From: an uncultured Candidatus Melainabacteria bacterium
Lineage (GTDB): Bacteria > Cyanobacteriota > Vampirovibrionia > Gastranaerophilales > Gastranaerophilaceae
Length of the DNA stretch: 64,000 bases
Assembly: GCA_949902595.1 (NCBI GenBank)
Contig: CATLDC010000003.1
Coordinates: 62,001 to 126,000 of the forward strand
Reading direction: 5' to 3'
In this document: positions 32,749 to 41,525 of the stretch, one piece after another
Layout of the letters: each line of letters begins with the position of its first letter
Numbering within the stretch: position 1 is the stretch's first letter
Notes under the pieces: generated by a model
Databases searched by the model: none
What the model saw: the letters and a program-made list of their open reading frames with translations, nothing else
What the model was told of the DNA's origin: nothing
Translations under genes and position numbers: made by a program

Positions 32749-34851
32749 ATGAACATCAACTCAAATGAATTGTTATTATTGAAAAAGATTAGATTTGGTG
32801 AAGGTCAGGAAACTGCTAAGCCGCAAACAAACGTTATTCCGAATGTAGAAGGTGAAACCCCTCAAACCGGCATGAACGCTTTGACTTTTGAAGCAATGAA
32901 TAATTTAATGGCAGAGCCTGAATTGGCTCAAAAACTTGGAGTTATGAAAGATGCTCCTGAACAGAAAGAAAATGCAGAAGGGTTTGTTACTCCATATCAG
33001 AGCAATATCGCTTTTCAGGGTAAAGCTGGAAAATTGAAAAATTTTGGTTTGGCAGCTTTGATGGCACTAACAACACTTGCTGGTGCTTCAACAATGACTT
33101 CTTGTACAGAAGAAGGCGATACAATTGATAATTCTCAAATCAATGTTAATCAGAGCGCTACAGTAAATATTGATATGACAGTTTTGCAGTCTTTAATCGA
33201 CGAAATTAAGGGCTTGAGAGAAGATATGGCAAAACAAAACGAAGAAATGGCTAAAAAATATGATCAACTTCTTAATATGATGACACAAATCATGACAATG
33301 ATGCAAGATCAGCAACTTACAAACGAAGCGTTCCAAAGCTTAGTTTTAGCTAATCAACAAATAATGATTGATATCATGGTTTCTAATGGTATGAAACAAG
33401 AAGAAGCAAACAAAAAACTCGATGATATTCTAAAAGCTGTTGAAAACGGCAATATGTCTGCTCAACAGGCATTGCAGGAAATCACTAAGCTTCTTGGCAA
33501 TATCAGCGCTCAACTTGGAACTATTATTCAAGACTTGAAAGAACACTTCAAAAACGACGAAGTTGTTAACTCTTACCTTGAAAAGATTTACGAATCTTCA
33601 AAAGAAAATAGCCAGAGCCAAACTGAAGTTAAAGAAGTTCTTGATAAATTGTACTCAGCAGTAATCAAACTTGGTGAACAAGGCGATGCAATGGGTAAAG
33701 AAGTTCTTAAATATATTGCAGCAGTTGGCTTTGAAATGAACAGAAACTTCGGAGAATTGATTGACAAAATCGGCAACGATCCTGTAAAACTTGACGAAGT
33801 AATCGCTTTGTTGAAGGAACTCAACTCAAACGTAGAAAAGAATGGCGAACAAGGCAAGCAAATGGGTAACGAAATCCTTAACTACATTGCAGCAGTTGGT
33901 TTTGAAATGAATAGAAACTTTGGCGATTTGATTAATAAAATCGGTAACGACCCTGTAAAACTAGACGAAGTAATCGCTTTGTTAAAGGAACTTAATGCAA
34001 ATGTAAAACAAAACGGTGAAGAAGGTAAACAAATGGGTAACCAAATCCTTGAATACATTGCCGCTGTTGGTCTTGAAATGAACAAGAATTTCGAAGCATT
34101 GATTAACAAGGTTGGTAACGACCCTGAAAAACTTGATGAAGCAATCGCTTTGTTAAAGGAACTTAACGCAAACGTTAAACAAAACGGCGAAGATGGTAAG
34201 AAATTAGGTAACCAGATTCTCGAATACCTTGCTAAGATTGGTTTGGATATGAATAACAATTTCAAAACAGTGTTAGAAGTTATCAACAACGGCGCTCCTG
34301 GTTCAGAAACTATCAGAGATTTGTTGCAGAAAGTTCTTGATAATCAGGATAAGAACACTCAGGCAATCATTGAAGCAATGGGCAACATCAAGATTGATGC
34401 CGGTAACATTGATTTGTCTGGCATAGAAAAAATGCTGGCAGATTTACTTAAACAAGCTGAAAAGAACGGCGATATTCTTGCAAACATTGATGCTAAGGCT
34501 GATGTTATTAATCTAACTATTGAGACTGCAAAAGCAGAAATTCTTGAAAAATTAGGCAAGAATGACGACAATGCTAAAGATATCCTTGCAAAATTAGATG
34601 CATTTATGGAATTGTCTAATGGAAACACAGACGCTATCTTGAAGAAAATGGATACAATCATTAATATTCTCAACAATATCAAAGATAAGACTTACGATGA
34701 TTCAGCATTGATGGCTAAGTTAGATGATGTTCTTGCAGCAATCAAAGACCACAACATTACAGTTGACATAACAGGTAAAGTAACTTGCAACTGCAACTGC
34801 GGCGGTAATCATGAAGGTATCTTGGGTGCTTTAGAAAACATCTTGGGATAA
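32749..34851 (+). CDS. Large repetitive coiled-coil protein with internal lipoprotein-like signal and FxG tag
   Basis: A 700-residue protein of no family I recognise. Residues 1-85 are polar, followed by SNIAFQGKAGKLKNFG (the xFxGK motif). A 20-residue hydrophobic stretch then ends in STMTSCTEEGD, which looks like a lipobox Cys near residue 120 placed far from the N-terminus. The next 200 residues are Gln/Met-rich helices (MAKQNEEMAKKYDQLLNMM). Three near-identical 57-residue repeats and a partial fourth follow (from about 312), each containing YIAAVGFEMNRNFG and KLDEVIALLKELN. The C-terminus has CNCNCGG, a candidate metal or disulphide site. AAAGGAG precedes the ATG and a strong terminator follows. 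It is probably surface or periplasmic and fibrous; this is inference. Confidence 0.7.
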   Translation: MNINSNELLLLKKIRFGEGQETAKPQTNVIPNVEGETPQTGMNALTFEAMNNLMAEPELAQKLGVMKDAPEQKENAEGFVTPYQSNIAFQGKAGKLKNFGLAALMALTTLAGASTMTSCTEEGDTIDNSQINVNQSATVNIDMTVLQSLIDEIKGLREDMAKQNEEMAKKYDQLLNMMTQIMTMMQDQQLTNEAFQSLVLANQQIMIDIMVSNGMKQEEANKKLDDILKAVENGNMSAQQALQEITKLLGNISAQLGTIIQDLKEHFKNDEVVNSYLEKIYESSKENSQSQTEVKEVLDKLYSAVIKLGEQGDAMGKEVLKYIAAVGFEMNRNFGELIDKIGNDPVKLDEVIALLKELNSNVEKNGEQGKQMGNEILNYIAAVGFEMNRNFGDLINKIGNDPVKLDEVIALLKELNANVKQNGEEGKQMGNQILEYIAAVGLEMNKNFEALINKVGNDPEKLDEAIALLKELNANVKQNGEDGKKLGNQILEYLAKIGLDMNNNFKTVLEVINNGAPGSETIRDLLQKVLDNQDKNTQAIIEAMGNIKIDAGNIDLSGIEKMLADLLKQAEKNGDILANIDAKADVINLTIETAKAEILEKLGKNDDNAKDILAKLDAFMELSNGNTDAILKKMDTIINILNNIKDKTYDDSALMAKLDDVLAAIKDHNITVDITGKVTCNCNCGGNHEGILGALENILG
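33682..34290 (+). repeat. Tandem 171-bp coding repeats
   Basis: Three full copies at 33682-33852, 33853-34023 and 34024-34194, and a diverging partial copy to about 34290. Copies 1 and 2 are the most alike in protein sequence. At the DNA level they differ mainly in synonymous positions, so the expansion is not very recent. Confidence 0.9.
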
Positions 34852-34879
34852 TAAATAAACTGGAAGAATGAAAAAAGTA

Positions 34880-34907
34880 AAGGCGGATTTTTTAATCCGC
34901 CTTTTTT
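34880..34907. terminator. Bidirectional rho-independent terminator
   Basis: AAGGCGGATT pairs with AATCCGCCTT around a four-base T loop, with a T-run downstream on the plus strand and an A-rich tract (T-run on the other strand) upstream. It ends the repeat-protein gene and the large minus-strand gene at 34935. Confidence 0.92.
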
Positions 34908-34934
34908 ATTTATTAAAAACAACCATAGTCTGTA

Positions 34935-37466
34935 TTATTTTACGATATCTGATTCTGTATAAGGTGTTTCACCAGCCTCTAACTTTTTATTTAATTCGAT
35001 AACAGCTTCTTCAATGTTTTTACCTTTGCCGGATCTTCCTTTGCAGTCAGTCAGAGTTACTTCGCCGTTGGTGTTAGTTTGGATACCAACTGAACCCATA
35101 TATCCTACTGCTTCGCCTATCGGCTGTCTGAAATTAAGGTCTTTTACTGTGTCACCGTCTCTTTTGCAGTCTCCGATTTGTTCCGGAACAGAGATTGAAG
35201 ATGGAATGTAGCCTGCAAGAAGTTTTTGATACATAGCGTTGTCTAAAGTGCCGTCAGCTTTTGTTGCTAAAGCTTTCTTGAGCGCTCTTACAGCACCGTC
35301 TTTACCCTGTAGTTTGCCGAAGCATTCTTTCCAGGTAGGGAAGTAAGCTTCAACAAGTTCTTCCCAGCTGTCGCCAAATTTAATATCGTGAACAACTGCT
35401 TTCTTGCCGACTGTTTCATCCATATCAACAGGACATTTTTCCGGAGTTGTTGTTACTGTTGTCTGCTGTTCTCCGCCAACCGGTGTTGTAGTAGGCGTTG
35501 TTGTCGGAGTAGTTACCGGTGTGGCTGTTGATTCCAATTCTTTTTGTTTGTCTTGAAGAGCTGCAATAAGTTCTTTTCTGTTCAAGATATCGTTACCAGC
35601 TGCTTTGCGTAAGAAATCTTTAAATCCGTCGCAGTCCCAGTTGCCTTTGTCGTCAACAAATGTCATTGCGATTTGAGTCAAAGCTCCAGACCATTTAGGG
35701 AACTTCAATTCAACATCTTTGATGTAGTCTTCGAGTTTTGTACAATCAAAGTTGATTTCAGCAATCGAAACTTCTTTTTTGCTTGTATCAGCAAGTCCGC
35801 TCAAGAATCCTAAAGCAGCGCCGATTAAAGCACCCTTCAAAGCGTTTGACAATACGAATTTGCCGCCCTTAAGAAGAAGGTCTTTCATGTTGTCAATGTT
35901 TGTTGTTAAATCAACTACAACTCTTGCAGCTGATTCAGCGCCTTCAGGGAAAGTAATGTTCAAAATCGGTTTGTCCGGATTTGGAATTTCTTTGCCATTA
36001 ACAATCGTCTTGAACCCGATGTTGTTCAAATCATCTGTGTCAAGGTGGATTGAACTCTGGATTTGGTCATGTTTCTTGTACTGATGAGCGCTGTTACCGC
36101 GTGCAGCTTCTGCACCGCCTGCAGATAAAGCTCCGAATAAACCGCCAAGAGTTGTGTTCCAAGCGATTTTGCCCCAGTTAGCACCTTCAATATCTATTCC
36201 GCATAATTTAACTAGTTTCTTAGCCTGCTTGTTTCTCAGAGTGTCTTCCAATCCAAGGTCACGCTTGATTCTTGAATATGTGCCAAGCTTTTCTGAAATA
36301 GCTTTGTTGTCGTGTTTGTCGAGGTATCTGTCAGAACCAACTTCGTTCACAATAACGTCAAATAATACTGTCAAATCGTAGTTTCCGTCAGCTTTCTTTG
36401 TAATCAAACCTGATGTTGTTAGTGCTTCAAGAAGCTTGTTTCCATTTTTGCCCAAAGCATCAAGAACTTCTGCTTCTGTCTGGTTTTTAGCCTTTTCAAC
36501 TCTGTTGAATCGAGCCTGATTCTTTCTTGCTACTTTCATATCTGAATCTTTGCCCTGAACCCATTCAGAGAAGGTGTTCTCACCACCAAGAGCTCTCTTA
36601 GTATATTTGTCGTAGTCACCGTCTTGTTCTAGTGCGTATTCAGCATAACCTTTGACTTCTTTTGATTTTTCAAAAGGAGCGTCGTTGACTGAATCACGTA
36701 CAATTTCTCTTGCCTGAGGCATAACGTAAGATTTTTCAAATTCGCTTAGCTTTTTGCCTCTGAATGTCAAAGCTCTCGCCAATCTGTTGCCAAATTTGCC
36801 GTTGCTAAGGATTTCTTTGTAATAAGAACCCTTGTCTTTAAATTCAGCCTTAATTTCGTCCATCACTTTTTCAAGATTTGTGTTTTCGTTGTATTTTTTC
36901 TGGAATGATTGTTTGATTTCATTATATTCTTTTGTTCTTTGTGTAGCTTCTGCCTGTCTTTCAAGCTGCTCCAAAATATCTTTGTGGAAGCTATCCCACT
37001 TCTTAGCAGCCTTTAAATCTTTCTTTACTTTATCATGGATTTTTTCAACATCATCTTTTGAGCCGTATGTCGGAACCAGGCTCAAAACATAGCCAACTTC
37101 GTTTGCAATTTGCTGATACTTGGCATCTTTTGCCTGTGTACCAAAAGTCTTTTGAAGCTCGGTCACGATTTTTGCCGGCTCAACACCATCGTTAACAAGA
37201 TTAGTCAGCTTATCCAGAGCAATATCTTCTTTGCCTTCTGCAACTTTCTTTGCTGCTCTTCTTTCTTTTCTTGAAGCAGGAGTTTTTTCAAGTCCCATGC
37301 TTTTATAAATGTCTTGCTCTTCCTCTTTTGTCAAACCAAGCTTAGCAAGCTCTGCTTCAAAAACAGAAACTTCTTTCTTGTCTTCAACATTAACTTTTCC
37401 GTCTTTGTTGCCTGCCTGATCTGCAACTTTAACAATTTCATTTAATTTTGTTAAATCAAGTCCCAT
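34935..37466 (-). CDS. Large protein with EF-hand-like N-terminus, glycine-rich hydrophobic segments and LysM-like tail
   Basis: An 843-residue protein of unknown family. The first 35 residues (IVKVADQAGNKDGKVNVEDK) repeat the EF-hand-like opening of the gene at 11903. A long Lys-rich helical region follows to about 400. Then come two Gly/Ala-rich hydrophobic segments (WNTTLGGLFGALSAGGAEAARG near 435 and LKGALIGAALGFLSGLA near 548) that could insert into or cross a membrane, and a Thr/Pro linker near 655-685. The C-terminal domain begins KKAVVHDIKFGDSWEELVEAY, reminiscent of LysM ('y.V..GD....ia'). There is no signal peptide. AAAGGAGT precedes the ATG at 37466. The pattern would fit an exported or host-facing protein, but the sequence does not prove it. 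Confidence 0.6.
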   Translation of the reverse strand: MGLDLTKLNEIVKVADQAGNKDGKVNVEDKKEVSVFEAELAKLGLTKEEEQDIYKSMGLEKTPASRKERRAAKKVAEGKEDIALDKLTNLVNDGVEPAKIVTELQKTFGTQAKDAKYQQIANEVGYVLSLVPTYGSKDDVEKIHDKVKKDLKAAKKWDSFHKDILEQLERQAEATQRTKEYNEIKQSFQKKYNENTNLEKVMDEIKAEFKDKGSYYKEILSNGKFGNRLARALTFRGKKLSEFEKSYVMPQAREIVRDSVNDAPFEKSKEVKGYAEYALEQDGDYDKYTKRALGGENTFSEWVQGKDSDMKVARKNQARFNRVEKAKNQTEAEVLDALGKNGNKLLEALTTSGLITKKADGNYDLTVLFDVIVNEVGSDRYLDKHDNKAISEKLGTYSRIKRDLGLEDTLRNKQAKKLVKLCGIDIEGANWGKIAWNTTLGGLFGALSAGGAEAARGNSAHQYKKHDQIQSSIHLDTDDLNNIGFKTIVNGKEIPNPDKPILNITFPEGAESAARVVVDLTTNIDNMKDLLLKGGKFVLSNALKGALIGAALGFLSGLADTSKKEVSIAEINFDCTKLEDYIKDVELKFPKWSGALTQIAMTFVDDKGNWDCDGFKDFLRKAAGNDILNRKELIAALQDKQKELESTATPVTTPTTTPTTTPVGGEQQTTVTTTPEKCPVDMDETVGKKAVVHDIKFGDSWEELVEAYFPTWKECFGKLQGKDGAVRALKKALATKADGTLDNAMYQKLLAGYIPSSISVPEQIGDCKRDGDTVKDLNFRQPIGEAVGYMGSVGIQTNTNGEVTLTDCKGRSGKGKNIEEAVIELNKKLEAGETPYTESDIVK

Positions 37467-37552
37467 GATATACTCCTTTTTCCTCGTTTCTCTACTCTTG
37501 TATATATAAAGTAGTTTGTGAGGAAATAATTGCGTAAACTCTTAACAAAAGT

Positions 37553-38905
37553 TTACATACTGTAAACATAATTTTGTAAAATATCGACTGAACGCCTTGC
37601 CAGAAGCTCGGTTTTCAGCTTTTTATTTTTCCTTTCTTTTTTAGGTAATTCTATTTGAGGAAGGATTCCCCAGTTAGAATTTATAGGTTGTAGGGGTAAA
37701 TATCTCACAGAGTTATCACGTGATGAGATATGCTTTAGGTGCGCTGAATCGGTTATGTAGAAGGTGATTGAACCGAGCATAGTCTCGCGCGGTAAAGCAG
37801 CCGGCTCTTGTTCTTCAAGTCGTGCAGCCATATTCATCCCTGCTAACATGCCTGTTGCAATCGATTCTGTGTAACCCTCAGTGCCGGTTATCTGTCCTGC
37901 AAAGAATAAACCCTTGCGCTTTTTAGTCTCTAATGTCGGGTTTAGAATCTGCGGAGAGTTGATAAATGTGTTTCTGTGCATTACTCCGTATCTCACAATG
38001 CTCGCTTCTTCTAATCCCGGAATTGATTGGAGCAGCTCTTTTTGAGCACCCCACTTGAGGTTTGTCTGAAATCCGACCAGATTGAACAGGGTTTTTGCTG
38101 AATTGTCCTGCCTTAGCTGAACAACAGCGTAGTTTTCGACTCCTGTTCTCTTGTCAATGAGCCCAACAGGCTTCAACGGACCGAACCTTAATGTGTCCAC
38201 TCCGCGCGAAGCAAGAACCTCAACAGGCAGACAGGACTCAAAATACCTGGAATCCTTGTCAACGCTGTGCTGCTCAATTCTAGGCGCGTTGGTCAGAATA
38301 TTGTAGAATTTTTCGTATTCTTCTTTGTTCATCGGACAGTTGATGTAAGATGCCTCGCCCTTGTCGTATCTTGACGCCCAGAAGGCTTTGTCAAAATTGA
38401 TTGAGTCAATTTCCACGATTGGTGCTATTGCGTCAAAAAAGTGCAGGTGCTCGCTTTGGGTAAACTCTTTTATTGCGTCTGCAAACTTGTCGCTCGTGAG
38501 CGGACCTGATGCTATAATTACGTTTCCGTTCGGAATTTCTGTTACTTCTTCTCTAATTATTTCTATATTAGGGTCGTTTTCAATCCTTTGGGTAACCGCC
38601 CTTGAAAAATCTTCCCGTGCAATCGCAAGCGCGTTTCCGGCAGGAACTGCGTTTTCATAAGCAATCTTGATAAGCTCCCCTCCAAGAATCTCCATTTCTT
38701 TTTTGAGAAGCCCGCTTGCGTTAGTTATGTCAGAAGAGCCAAGGCTGTTTGAGCAAACAAACTCTGCGCAGTCACCTGTTACATGAGCGCCCGTTGTTTT
38801 TTCGGGTCTCATTTCGTACAGCTTGACCTTTATTCCCCGCTTCGATAGCTGTAATGCTGCTTCCGAACCGGCAAGTCCTGCTCCTATGATTTTGACTTCC
38901 TTCAT
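37553..38905 (-). CDS. trmFO: Methylenetetrahydrofolate-tRNA-(uracil-54-C5)-methyltransferase TrmFO
   Basis: FAD- and folate-dependent enzyme that makes ribothymidine at position 54 of tRNA. The 450-residue protein starts VKIIGAGLAGSEAALQL (FAD dinucleotide fold). It has EFVCSNSLGSS (about 49, with the conserved active-site Cys), VPAGNALAIARE, NCPMNKEEY, the Cys in YFESCLPVE (about 225), RFGPLKPVGL and GQITGTEGYTESIATG (about 340), all TrmFO signatures. It uses 5,10-methylene-THF instead of SAM, which is typical of cyanobacteria, Firmicutes and relatives. Monocistronic. Confidence 0.96.
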   Translation of the reverse strand: MKEVKIIGAGLAGSEAALQLSKRGIKVKLYEMRPEKTTGAHVTGDCAEFVCSNSLGSSDITNASGLLKKEMEILGGELIKIAYENAVPAGNALAIAREDFSRAVTQRIENDPNIEIIREEVTEIPNGNVIIASGPLTSDKFADAIKEFTQSEHLHFFDAIAPIVEIDSINFDKAFWASRYDKGEASYINCPMNKEEYEKFYNILTNAPRIEQHSVDKDSRYFESCLPVEVLASRGVDTLRFGPLKPVGLIDKRTGVENYAVVQLRQDNSAKTLFNLVGFQTNLKWGAQKELLQSIPGLEEASIVRYGVMHRNTFINSPQILNPTLETKKRKGLFFAGQITGTEGYTESIATGMLAGMNMAARLEEQEPAALPRETMLGSITFYITDSAHLKHISSRDNSVRYLPLQPINSNWGILPQIELPKKERKNKKLKTELLARRSVDILQNYVYSM

Positions 38906-38997
38906 ATTTGCACTACCTTCACTGTGTATTCATTACATGATATATAACGGCACTTTTTTCCAAAACTTTAATTTTTTAAGAAGTTTTGTTACAAATC

Positions 38998-40815
38998 TTA
39001 ATATCTGCCAACCTGATTTCTTCCATGCTCTTTAGCATAATACAAGCCCTTGTCCGCCCATTCGATTAAATCCTGCGGGGTCTGGGCGTTGTCAGGGAAG
39101 GTTGCCACACCGAGGCTTATTGTAACAGGCGCACTGTCAACAGGGTTAAGCTGGAACGGCTTTTCTGCAACAGCCTTGCAAATTCTGTTAGCGTTGTTCA
39201 AAGCCTCTTCCGCGCTTGTGTTCGGAAGAATAATGCTCATTTCTTCACCGCCGTATCTGCAAACGTAATCAGTTGTTCTGGAGTTCTTTTTCAAAGTCTG
39301 GGCAACCTGCCTTAGAACAGCATCACCAGCCTGATGCCCGTAAGTATCGTTGAACTTTTTGAAGAAATCAATGTCCACGATTATGAGCGAAAACGGCTGG
39401 TTGTATCTTCTTGCAATGTCCATCTGTTTTCTTAATGTATCCTGAAAATAGCGGTGGTTGTAGAGTTCTGTGAGCCCGTCAATCGTTGCAAGCTTGTACT
39501 GGTACTCAAAATCCTTTGATTTCATCAGGTATTTTGCAAGGAACGAGAGCGCAAAAGCTGCCATAATTGAGATTACAGGGAGCACAACCGGTATCCACAG
39601 ATTAAATAATTCCATTGTGTAATATGAAACAAAAAGGTACGCAATCCCAAACAGCACTGTAGATAGGAATGCAAACAGGGTTGAAGTTGAAAGCATTACA
39701 ATCGCGCCTACAATAGCTATAACGCCTGCAATTATTAGCAAATCTGTAACAACCGGAGTTTTTTCAATAAAATTGTTGTCCAGCATGTTGTTGAAGAATG
39801 TTGCGTGGACTTCCACACCCGGATAAACCCCTTCCTGAACCGGCACGCTCTTTGTATCATGCAGGCTCATTGCTGTTGTCCCGATTATGATGATTTTATC
39901 CTTGTAGTCAAACTTGTTGACTTCTTTGCCTTCCATCTCTCTGATTAATTTGTACATCGGAACAATTGTGTGAGTTCCGCTCGGACCGTACCAGTTTAGA
40001 ATCGCTTCACCGTCCTTGTTTAGCGGGATTTTTGTGTCTGAAACAGCAAGCTTTGAGTTTTTATTAATGACATAGCTTGTTTCAGGGCTTCCTGTTAAGT
40101 AGTCGCTTGCAGCCTTGAATGACAGGTACGGATAATAATTATCCTTGTATATCATAAGCGGAGCAATGTTTCTGATAATTCCGTCGTTGTTTCGCATAAC
40201 GTTTGTCATCGCAATATTGGCTTTGCCGTCAATAAGCGACGCTAAAATCGGGCGACAGTTCGTAAATTTATACTTTCTGCTAAAATCTACATTTGAATTG
40301 TTTTCAAGCTTCACAGTGAGTCTTTCCGGCAGGTCAATCGGGAGCCTTACATCACTTGGCTGGTTGTCGAAATTCATTGCTGTGTAGACATTCGGGTACT
40401 TGTTCATTGTATCCGAGAGATACTTGTCTGATTCTTTTGAAGCTCTAAGTGATTTTATGAACATCAGGTCAAAGATTATTGCCTGCGGGGTTTCTGCCTC
40501 AATGTAGTTAATCATATCCGCGTAGACGTTTCTCGGAATCGGCCACTCGCCGTACTTGTCCCAGAGCATTTCTAGGCTCGCGTCGTCTATCGCAAGCACA
40601 ACAATGTCCTTGTTTGGAACAGGGCGTTTGTGAAGCACACGAAGCGACTGGCGGTAGTCGAAGGTTCTGTTTTCAGCAACTTCAAAGAACGATACGATAA
40701 CGTTTTTAAGCGTTCTGTTGTTTTGCAAAAGTACAAAGCTGATTAGCAGAGCTGCAAGAACGAGCAGCAAATATGTTCCGAATGTAAACCATTTGGTTTT
40801 TATAAGATTCTTCAA
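38998..40815 (-). CDS. CHASE2-GGDEF diguanylate cyclase
   Basis: Membrane-bound c-di-GMP synthase of about 605 residues. An N-terminal TM helix (about 14-31) precedes an extracytoplasmic CHASE2 sensor domain (about 40-320: VVLAIDDASLEMLWDKYGEWPIPR is its conserved segment, in pieces, with GEWPIPRNVYADMI and IIFDLMF; it ends in KIIIIGTTAMSLHD). Three TM helices follow (about 345-415), then a GGDEF domain with DGLTELYNHRYFQDTL, VDIDFFKKFNDTYGHQAGDAVL and RYGGEEMSIILP. The start is unclear: a TTG at 40815 has GGGAG eight bases upstream, while a TTG at 40830 lacks a site. I prefer 40815. It lies beside the flagellar operon on the opposite strand, where c-di-GMP control of motility would make sense. 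Confidence 0.9.
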   Translation of the reverse strand: MKNLIKTKWFTFGTYLLLVLAALLISFVLLQNNRTLKNVIVSFFEVAENRTFDYRQSLRVLHKRPVPNKDIVVLAIDDASLEMLWDKYGEWPIPRNVYADMINYIEAETPQAIIFDLMFIKSLRASKESDKYLSDTMNKYPNVYTAMNFDNQPSDVRLPIDLPERLTVKLENNSNVDFSRKYKFTNCRPILASLIDGKANIAMTNVMRNNDGIIRNIAPLMIYKDNYYPYLSFKAASDYLTGSPETSYVINKNSKLAVSDTKIPLNKDGEAILNWYGPSGTHTIVPMYKLIREMEGKEVNKFDYKDKIIIIGTTAMSLHDTKSVPVQEGVYPGVEVHATFFNNMLDNNFIEKTPVVTDLLIIAGVIAIVGAIVMLSTSTLFAFLSTVLFGIAYLFVSYYTMELFNLWIPVVLPVISIMAAFALSFLAKYLMKSKDFEYQYKLATIDGLTELYNHRYFQDTLRKQMDIARRYNQPFSLIIVDIDFFKKFNDTYGHQAGDAVLRQVAQTLKKNSRTTDYVCRYGGEEMSIILPNTSAEEALNNANRICKAVAEKPFQLNPVDSAPVTISLGVATFPDNAQTPQDLIEWADKGLYYAKEHGRNQVGRY

Positions 40816-40837
40816 AATTTTCTCTCCCAAGTCTAAC

Positions 40838-40861
40838 TTAACTATATTCTAGTATAGTTAA
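40838..40861. promoter_or_regulatory. Palindrome upstream of the CHASE2-GGDEF gene
   Basis: TTAACTATA and TATAGTTAA form a perfect 9-bp inverted repeat around six bases. On the minus strand its halves contain TATACT and TATAGT, possible -10 elements, so it may be both promoter and operator. In the rest of the 320-base region up to fliE (40862-41086) I see nothing else I can support. Confidence 0.45.
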
Positions 40862-41086
40862 TCTTGGCTGTTTTTGCAAGAAACTTATCGCTGTTCAGGC
40901 TTTTTTCAATCAGGCTGTTATTCAGCTTCAAAAGCTCGGTCGAGCGGAGCAAGTCAAGGGGGTTAAGTAAGTATTTTAATAAGCATTCTTCATGTAAGTT
41001 CATACTTTCAACTTCGTCAAAACCTTGACATCTCTTTAATAATTCTTAAACAAATACTACAAATATATGATTTTAACCCCAATCAT

Positions 41087-41114
41087 TAAAGCACATCCAA
41101 CAATCATCCGATAA
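41087..41114 (+). promoter_or_regulatory. Possible sigma-28-type promoter of the fliE operon
   Basis: TAAAG followed 15 bases later by TCCGATAA. The sigma-28 (FliA) consensus is TAAAGTTT-N11-GCCGATAA; here the spacing is one base longer and the first base of the -10 differs. It lies 22 bases before the fliE ATG, which has an AAGAGGTG ribosome site. Confidence 0.45.
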
Positions 41115-41135
41115 ATATAATAAAAGAGGTGAAAT

Positions 41136-41474
41136 ATGTTCAACGGTTTTTATCCAAGATACGACTTAGAAGCAAGAATCCAGCACACTAAACTGGACAG
41201 CTGGGGCGATATTCCTTCTGCAAGAATGAACAGGGTGGAAGAGCCTTCGACTGCTAACTTCCAGAGCGTTATGTCAGGACTTGTTGAAAACCTCAACACC
41301 TCAATGAATGCACCTGATAACCTTTTGAAAGACGCGATGATGGGCTCTGAAAACGTTGATATCCACGATGTTATGGTCGCGATTTCAAAGGCTGAAATTT
41401 CTGTTAACGTGGCAACCACTGTAACGGGTAAAGTCATACAGGCGTATGATAAAATAATGCAAATTCAGATTTAG
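41136..41474 (+). CDS. fliE: Flagellar hook-basal body protein FliE
   Basis: Small rod-base protein that joins the MS ring to the rod. The 112-residue protein carries the C-terminal FliE signature: VDIHDVMVAISKAEISVNVATTV is its conserved part (about 75-97, given in pieces as DIHDVMVAISKAEIS and VNVATTVTGKVIQAYDKIM), ending in QIQI. First gene of the basal-body operon, followed by fliF after 51 bases. Confidence 0.93.
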   Translation: MFNGFYPRYDLEARIQHTKLDSWGDIPSARMNRVEEPSTANFQSVMSGLVENLNTSMNAPDNLLKDAMMGSENVDIHDVMVAISKAEISVNVATTVTGKVIQAYDKIMQIQI

Positions 41475-41525
41475 ACTTCTCATAATTAATATATATGTGT
41501 ATAATATTCTTATAGGGCAGGATAT

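Noticed and set aside
33682..34290. Regular repeats, considered as CRISPR or intergenic tandem repeats
   Set aside because: The unit is 171 bp, coding and in frame, without unique spacers.
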